Shown: piece by piece, positions 6,509 to 6,860 of the stretch | How positions within the stretch are numbered: the stretch's first letter is position 1 | Layout of the letters: each line of letters starts with the position of its first letter | Assembly (NCBI GenBank): GCA_002431355.1 | Contig: DJEQ01000084.1 | Coordinates: 15,854 to 22,713, forward strand | From: Oribacterium sp. UBA5894 | GTDB lineage: Bacteria; Bacillota; Clostridia; Lachnospirales; Lachnospiraceae | Direction of reading: 5' to 3' | Length of the DNA stretch: 6,860 bases | Position numbers and translations under genes: made by a program | The notes under the pieces: model-generated | What the model was told of the DNA's origin: nothing | The model's input: the letters and a program-made list of their open reading frames with translations, nothing else | Databases searched by the model: none

Positions 6509-6860
6509 CATATATACGATTTTGAAAAACGACGTTTTGTATATAGAATTTCCTTCCTTTGGACTTGTTAAAGCTGTAACGATATATACGATAAGCCTTT
6601 TTGGGAAATCGTATATATCGATTTTGGGGTATTGGAGCCGAAAAAGCAGCATGGGATGTATACTGAAGGCCTCTTTGGAAAATCGTATATACTCATCTTT
6701 TGTTTTTAAGCTTGGAAAAGGCGATTTCATATATACGATTTCCATAAATGCCATTGCGTATATACTTTTTGCAGGAAAAAGCGATTTTGGACTCGAAAAG
6801 CATATATACGATTTTGAAAAACGAATGATTGTATATAGTCGGGCCAAGTTTGAGATTTTT
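6509..6860. repeat. Array of five diverged ~73-bp units with paired TATATAC/GTATATA sites
   Basis: Units begin at 6509, 6581, 6655, 6728 and 6801 (lengths 72, 74, 73 and 73; the last is cut by the window end). In each, TATATAC stands at unit positions 3-9 and its inverted copy GTATATA at positions 31-37, always with 21 bp between. Left half-sites are at 6511, 6583, 6657 (TGTATAC, the only one with a mismatch), 6730 and 6803. Right half-sites are at 6539, 6611, 6685, 6758 and 6831. The half-sites are often followed inward by GATTT, so the full half-site is about TATATACGATTT. The parts between are mostly diverged and some motifs recur, such as CGATTTTGG and GGAAAAGGCGATTT. The region is AT-rich compared with the genes. 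The array probably goes on past the window. Its function is unknown. Confidence 0.9.
6580..6620. repeat. Perfect 13-bp inverted repeat in array unit 2
   Basis: CGATATATACGAT (6580-6592) and ATCGTATATATCG (6608-6620) are exact inverted copies around a 15-nt centre. Within it CC and GG (6596-6597, 6603-6604) can pair around TTTTT. This is the most symmetric unit of the array and the best guide to the complete half-site. It could form a cruciform or RNA hairpin, or bind a dimeric protein. Confidence 0.85.

Noticed and set aside
6476..6847. Protein-coding gene on the minus strand within the array
   Set aside because: It starts at TTG without a ribosome binding site, and its recurring fragments come from DNA repeats read in shifting frames. 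It is kept only as a low-interest finding.
6509..6860. CRISPR array
   Set aside because: The period is regular, but the units share only two short inverted heptamers and scattered motifs. There is no constant 23-40 bp repeat across units, and no cas gene is in view.

Overview
The window reads as a chromosomal segment of a moderately GC-rich anaerobic Firmicute. A clostridial, Lachnospiraceae-like host is my best guess. It rests on the style of the proteins, the AAGGAG/GGAAAGGA-type ribosome binding sites and the short gene spacings, not on any database match, so the genus is left open.

All five recognisable genes lie on the minus strand and are read from right to left. A good sigma-70/SigA-type promoter (6387-6415) starts rmlA (glucose-1-phosphate thymidylyltransferase, 5404-6312). 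It is followed 14 bp later by rmlB (dTDP-glucose 4,6-dehydratase, 4358-5389). A hairpin with a T-rich tail (4311-4347) sits in the 75-bp gap before rmlD (dTDP-4-dehydrorhamnose reductase, 3359-4282). Then, only 10 bp on, comes glmM (phosphoglucosamine mutase, 1984-3348). After a 105-bp gap comes leuA (2-isopropylmalate synthase, 127-1878). The last 126 bases on the left hold nothing I can support.

RmlA, RmlB and RmlD are three of the four enzymes that turn glucose-1-phosphate into dTDP-L-rhamnose, a donor for cell-wall or surface polysaccharide. RmlC, the 3,5-epimerase, is absent here. GlmM supplies glucosamine-1-phosphate for UDP-GlcNAc and peptidoglycan, so four consecutive genes make cell-envelope sugar precursors. 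LeuA is the first committed step of leucine synthesis and is probably a separate or only loosely linked unit. A short open frame of unproven status runs through its leader and overlaps its start.

The most unusual part is the AT-rich gene-free right end (6509-6860 and probably beyond). It is an array of five diverged units with a period of about 73 bp. Each unit carries the heptamer TATATAC and, after exactly 21 bp, its inverted copy GTATATA. Nine of ten half-sites are perfect and the spacing is identical in all five units, although most of the sequence between them has diverged. This looks like selection on paired, helically phased protein-binding sites or on a hairpin structure. It does not look like a CRISPR array or a gene. 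A further half-site lies next to the rmlA promoter.
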